Below, one piece after another: positions 4,860 to 7,930 of a DNA stretch of 7,930 bases; within the stretch, counting starts at the first letter, position 1, and the number at the start of each line of letters is the position of its first letter. The position numbers were made by a program, and so were the translations under genes. The notes under the pieces are model-generated. The model did no database searches and had not been told where the DNA came from. It was given only the letters and a program-made list of their open reading frames with translations. This stretch comes from an uncultured Spirochaetales bacterium (lineage in GTDB: Bacteria; Spirochaetota; Spirochaetia; Sphaerochaetales; Sphaerochaetaceae): positions 1-7,930 of the forward strand of contig CALFMX010000172.1 in the NCBI GenBank assembly GCA_937902565.1, written 5' to 3'.

Positions 4860-6952
4860 GAGGGCAGCGGCCAGTGGGCGCGATCCGTGTAGGTCTCGAG
4901 GAGATCTACGTGGGAGCGGAGGACCTGCATCTGGGCAGCCACCTCATCACGGTAGAGCTCGGCCTGCAATTGTGGGTCATCGGTGTGGGTCAGCGCCTTC
5001 GCCAGGGCGATGTGCAACAGCTCGGTCTCCGCGATGGCGAGCTCCAGGGAGTTATTGAGCAGCTGTGCGGTCTTCTTCTGCTCAGGTGCGGCAAGGCCGA
5101 TGCGCTCCTGGGCGGTGATGGAATCGGCGAGGTGGCTGAGGTACTGGGTGACCGCCGGGATGATCTGCTTGCGACACATCTCCACCATCACCGATGCCTC
5201 GATGTTGATCTGCTTGCTGTAGGTCTGCAGGTAGATCTCCAGCCGGCTCTCCACCTCTGATCGGCTGAGGATCTGCTGCTCCTCGAAGAGGGCGATGGAG
5301 GCGTCGTTCGCCATCTGGGGCAGGGCGCTGACTGTATCGGAAAACTCGGGCAGGCCGCGCCGCTTCGCCTCCGCCTTCCACTCCTGGCTATAGCCATTGC
5401 CGTTGAAGACGATGCGTTTGTGTCCCTGGTAGAAGTCACGGATGATGGTGTGGCACTCGAGCTCGACATCCTCTGCCGCCTCAAGCCGGTCTGCAGCCTC
5501 CTGCAGTACCTGGGCCACCGCTCCGTTGATGTAGATGTTCGGTCCTGCCACCGACTGTGAGGAGCCAACCATGCGGTACTCGAACTTGTTTCCGGTGAAG
5601 GCGATGGGGCTGGTGCGATTGCGGTCGGTGAGGTCCTTGGGCAGCTGGGGGAGGGCGGTGATGCCCATCTTCACATACTGGCTCACCCCCTTGGCACAGT
5701 TGCCCTCCTTGGTGATCGCCTCGAGGATCGAGGAGAGCTGCTCGCCGAGGTAGATGCTGATGATGGCAGGCGGTGCCTCGCTGGAGCCGAGGCGGTGGTC
5801 GTTGCCGGCGGTGGCCGCTCCTGCCCTGATGAGGGGGGCATACACGTCCATCGCCTTGATGAAGGCGGTGAGGAAGAGGAGGAATTGCAGGTTCTCCTCC
5901 AGGTTGTTGCCCGGGGCGTAGAGGTTGGTGCCATCCTCGGTGGCAAGCGACCAGTTGTCGTGCTTGCCGCTGCCGTTGACACCGCTGAATGGCTTCTCGT
6001 GCAGCAGGGCCACCATGCCATGGCGCAGGGCGACCATCTGCAGGACATCCATCAGCAGCTGGTTGTGGTCGGTGGAGAGGTTGGCCGCATCATAGACGAC
6101 GGCGATCTCGAACTGGTTGGGAGCCGCCTCCTTGTGCTGCGTCTTGCTGCTGATGCCCAGCTTCCACAGCTCATAGTTGAGCTCGCCCATGAAGAGGGTG
6201 ACCCGGTCACCGATGGTGCCGTAGTAGTGGTCGTTGAGCTCCTGCCCCTTGGCGGCGAGGGTGCCCATGACGGTGCGCCCCGCCAGGCGCAGGTCGGCCC
6301 GCTGGTCGTAGTATTTCTTGTCGACGAGGAAGTACTCCTGTTCAGGACCGATATTGACGATGATCCGCTTCGCCTTCGTCTTTCCCAGTGCCTTGAGCAC
6401 ACGCAGGGTCTGCTTCTCGAGGGCGAGGGCCGAGCGCAAGAGCGGGACCTTCTTGTCCAGTGCCTCCCCGTTGTAGGAGAAGAAGGCGGTGGGGATGTAG
6501 AGGGTCTTGACCCCGGTGACCTCCTTGAGGAAAGCGGGAGACGAGGTATCCCAGGCGGTGTAGCCGCGCGCCTCGAAGGTGGCCCGAAGGCCCCCGTTGG
6601 GGAAGGCGGAGGCATCACCCTCGCCCTTGATGAGCTCCTTGCCGCTGAACTCGAGCAGGACCTTGCCCCCCTTGGTCGGGGTGATGAAGGAGTCGTGCTT
6701 CTCTGCCGTCAGCCCGGTCAGCGGCTGGAACCAGTGGCAGAAGTGGGTCGCGCCCTTGGCCAGCGCCCACTGTCTCATGGCACTTGCCACGTGGTCGGCC
6801 AGTTCGCTCGAGAGCTCACGCTGTCCCCGTTGCACCTCTTTGAGCTCGCGAATGACGTAGTCGCTGAGGTACTTGCCCATCTCTACTTCGGTAAAGCAAT
6901 TGATACCGTAGAAATCGGTGACCGGGGTCTTTGTGTAATCGATGTCGAACAT
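4832..6952 (-). CDS. glnN: Glutamine synthetase type III (GSIII)
   Basis: A protein of 706 residues, normal for GSIII (about 700-730), which makes glutamine from glutamate, ammonia and ATP in the cytoplasm as a large oligomer. Seen: an N-terminal region with KGGKVLLEFSGKELIKGEGDASAFPNGGLR; NIGPEQEYFL with E204 and E206 (metal and substrate side chains); MGELNYELWKLG; EAAPNQFEIA; NGSGKHDNWS (326-335), the flexible catalytic signature; AAGNDHRLGSSEAPPAI with R387; DRNRTSPIAFTGNKFEYRMVGSSQS; and FNGNGYSQEW. No key residue is missing. The ATG at 6952 is chosen because AGAGGA (6966-6961) sits 8 bases upstream; an ATG at 6961 overlaps that site, and a TTG at 6985 is less likely. Protein B ends 73 bp upstream on the same strand, so either a separate promoter or read-through is possible. 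It is the most GC-rich gene of the window, which creates long open antisense frames. It is often named glnN, and glnA elsewhere. Confidence 0.97.
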   Translation of the reverse strand: MFDIDYTKTPVTDFYGINCFTEVEMGKYLSDYVIRELKEVQRGQRELSSELADHVASAMRQWALAKGATHFCHWFQPLTGLTAEKHDSFITPTKGGKVLLEFSGKELIKGEGDASAFPNGGLRATFEARGYTAWDTSSPAFLKEVTGVKTLYIPTAFFSYNGEALDKKVPLLRSALALEKQTLRVLKALGKTKAKRIIVNIGPEQEYFLVDKKYYDQRADLRLAGRTVMGTLAAKGQELNDHYYGTIGDRVTLFMGELNYELWKLGISSKTQHKEAAPNQFEIAVVYDAANLSTDHNQLLMDVLQMVALRHGMVALLHEKPFSGVNGSGKHDNWSLATEDGTNLYAPGNNLEENLQFLLFLTAFIKAMDVYAPLIRAGAATAGNDHRLGSSEAPPAIISIYLGEQLSSILEAITKEGNCAKGVSQYVKMGITALPQLPKDLTDRNRTSPIAFTGNKFEYRMVGSSQSVAGPNIYINGAVAQVLQEAADRLEAAEDVELECHTIIRDFYQGHKRIVFNGNGYSQEWKAEAKRRGLPEFSDTVSALPQMANDASIALFEEQQILSRSEVESRLEIYLQTYSKQINIEASVMVEMCRKQIIPAVTQYLSHLADSITAQERIGLAAPEQKKTAQLLNNSLELAIAETELLHIALAKALTHTDDPQLQAELYRDEVAAQMQVLRSHVDLLETYTDRAHWPLPSYDDLLFRL
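4889..4909. other. Hairpin 30 bp past the GH13 stop, inside the glnA 3' end
   Basis: GTAGGTCTC (4889-4897) pairs with GAGATCTAC (4901-4909) around a GAG loop, a 9-bp stem with one G-U wobble. It would form in the GH13 transcript's 3' end. It has no U-tract and lies in glnA coding sequence (the LETYTDR region), so it may be a coincidence of codons. No other terminator is visible between the convergent genes. Confidence 0.25.
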
Positions 6953-6960
6953 GGCACTCA

Positions 6961-6966
6961 TCCTCT
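6961..6966 (-). promoter_or_regulatory. Ribosome binding site of glnN that decides the start
   Basis: On the minus strand AGAGGA lies 8 bases before the ATG at 6952. An alternative ATG at 6961 begins within this motif's last base and would have no separate site, so 6952 is the preferred start. Confidence 0.7.
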
Positions 6967-6983
6967 GTGTGGGGTTATAAGAC

Positions 6984-6996
6984 AATACACGGTATT
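6984..6996. promoter_or_regulatory. Palindrome upstream of glnN, possible operator
   Basis: AATAC-ACG-GTATT is a 5+3+5 palindrome, 32-44 bp upstream of the glnN start in the 73-bp gap after protein B. A dimeric nitrogen regulator could bind here, but the sequence does not match a nitrogen-control operator I can name. Nearby TTATAA (6975-6980) could be part of a -10. Evidence is positional only. Confidence 0.3.
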
Positions 6997-7025
6997 AGGA
7001 TGAAAAAGCAAGAAGGGGGTTAGAT

Positions 7026-7930
7026 TCAGTTGATGGGGACGATATTCACCACTATGGTGTCCTGGTTGTATCCAGCGAGTGCAAGGTTGGCGTTATTGGT
7101 CGAAACTCCGGTGACCAGTATATCCAAAGTCTTGGTCCCGTTCTTCAGACCATTCCATGGTATGGGCATCCCTGGAGTGACCGATTGGTTGTTGAAATAG
7201 AGCGAGTAGGGGATCGTCGGGGGATTCGTTACATTCTTCATGGTCAATTGAAAAGGGTTTGTGTTCGTTTGGTTGGTAAAGGTGACATTGACATCGTAGT
7301 TCTTGTTGGCAACGCCATTGGAGACGGTGATCTGGGCCTCAGCCACCTTCGCCTTGAGAGAGCCCACCGCATCGGAGAGGTTGATGGACTGCTTGTTGAT
7401 GATGCTGAAACTGTAGCTGACCAGTTCGGGGGGGTCGCCATAGTTGATCTCCTCATCGGGGAAGGTCTCCGATCCGTTGTGGAGGAAGGGCAAGGTTTGA
7501 CCGGGAACGCCTCCGTCGACCGACATGGGGTCGAAGGAGGCATTCCAATAGTCGCTGCCTGTGGAAAAGGCAATCGAGAATGGGGGCAGTTTGCCTGAGG
7601 TATGGGTGTAGGACCCACCTTCGACGAAGTATATTGCCCCTTCCCAGCTGACAAGGTAGAAGTCGACGGTGATGGTGCCATTCATGGCATAGCCTGAGGG
7701 TTGGATCGGATTCCTCAATCCTTGGTTCAGTGAGGTGCCCCATAGTTGGTTTGCGAATTTCACGACCGATCCTAAAAAAAAGCCGAATGAGGCATTGGCG
7801 TCATTGCCTCGAGGCCCACTGAAAAAGAAGTTGTAGTCATGGCTTGAGTTCAGCGAGAGGTTTCTCACCGTTGTTCCATCGGTGTTAATGGTGAAGGTTC
7901 CGATATGGGTTGCCAACGTGTCGGCAAATG
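7026..7930 (-). CDS. Beta-rich protein of unknown function (protein B), 5' end outside window
   Basis: The minus-strand frame is open to the right edge and about 300 residues are visible. A TTG at 7916 could start translation, but upstream codons read FADTL, and FADTLATHIGTFTI aligns with LLTDHLVAHLGTVTI of protein A. The true start with its signal peptide therefore lies beyond 7930. The protein is rich in Asn, Gly, Thr and Ser, with alternating hydrophobics (NGTITVDFYLVSW), and the visible part has no cysteine, unlike protein A. The C-terminal domain shares INLSDA, KVAEAQI, FTNQTNTNPF, IPYSLYFN, VTPG, PWNGLKN, VTGV and GYNQDTIVVNIVP with protein A. It is probably secreted like A (inferred from homology). 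It ends 73 bp before glnN on the same strand with no clear terminator between. No known family is recognised with confidence; the last strand recalls pilin-like domains. Confidence 0.88.
   Translation of the reverse strand, partial: FADTLATHIGTFTINTDGTTVRNLSLNSSHDYNFFFSGPRGNDANASFGFFLGSVVKFANQLWGTSLNQGLRNPIQPSGYAMNGTITVDFYLVSWEGAIYFVEGGSYTHTSGKLPPFSIAFSTGSDYWNASFDPMSVDGGVPGQTLPFLHNGSETFPDEEINYGDPPELVSYSFSIINKQSINLSDAVGSLKAKVAEAQITVSNGVANKNYDVNVTFTNQTNTNPFQLTMKNVTNPPTIPYSLYFNNQSVTPGMPIPWNGLKNGTKTLDILVTGVSTNNANLALAGYNQDTIVVNIVPIN

Noticed and set aside
4874..5260. Plus-strand open frame in the glnN 3' part
   Set aside because: It is antisense to GSIII coding sequence and has low-complexity composition and no motif.
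6052..6618. 188-codon minus-strand frame rich in S, R, P and T
   Set aside because: It is a frame-shifted reading of glnN; the composition is typical of an out-of-frame GC-rich gene.
5795..7003. 402-codon open frame on the plus strand across glnN
   Set aside because: It lies antisense to the fully conserved GSIII gene. Its composition (long runs of V, G, E, L) is that expected from the complement of GC-rich codons, so it is a shadow.
7185..7598. 137-codon plus-strand frame within protein B
   Set aside because: It is antisense to a frame confirmed by homology with protein A.
1756..7930. Composite transposon with proteins A and B as inverted ends
   Set aside because: A and B are related only at protein level; their DNA is too divergent to act as inverted repeats, and no transposase is present.

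Overview
The window looks bacterial. It joins an AT-rich, plasmid- or phage-like left end to a GC-richer stretch carrying metabolic genes. The lineage cannot be fixed from sequence alone. A type III glutamine synthetase, an oligo-1,6-glucosidase-type GH13 enzyme, secreted beta-rich proteins and a small ParA would fit a host-associated or anaerobic bacterium. My low-confidence guess is a Sphaerochaeta-like spirochaete, from general impression only.

Layout. Positions 1-617 hold the C-terminal two thirds of a ParA-type partition ATPase, which runs off the left edge. It is followed after 3 bp by an 84-residue ribbon-helix-helix protein (621-875); together they look like a small plasmid-type partition operon. 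Positions 1-34 are an exact inverted copy of 97-130, which suggests a fold-back artefact at a contig end. From 876 to about 1215 the DNA is extremely AT-rich and dense in palindromes, a candidate centromere or origin. From about 1215 to 1755 there are only two doubtful small ORFs (one per strand), a spaced direct repeat and a 12-bp palindrome.

Positions 1756-2823 (+) encode an exported protein of unknown function (protein A). After a weakly coding stretch (2824-3126), a strong hairpin and an extended -10 promoter precede a GH13 glucosidase gene (3228-4859, GTG start). It runs into, and overlaps by 28 bp, the convergent type III glutamine synthetase gene glnN/glnA (6952 to 4832, minus strand). 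Upstream of glnA on the same strand is the 3' part of a second protein of unknown function (protein B, 7026 to beyond 7930), clearly a paralogue of protein A.

How the genes fit together. The ParA/RHH pair should segregate a replicon or element. GH13 would hydrolyse imported alpha-glucosides, and GSIII would assimilate ammonium. No operon or pathway link between GH13 and glnA is visible beyond their convergent overlap. Proteins A and B define an apparently undescribed secreted family with a shared C-terminal beta-domain; they face each other across the two enzyme genes. The most notable sequence oddity is a Glu in place of the near-invariant catalytic Asp of GH13 conserved region IV.
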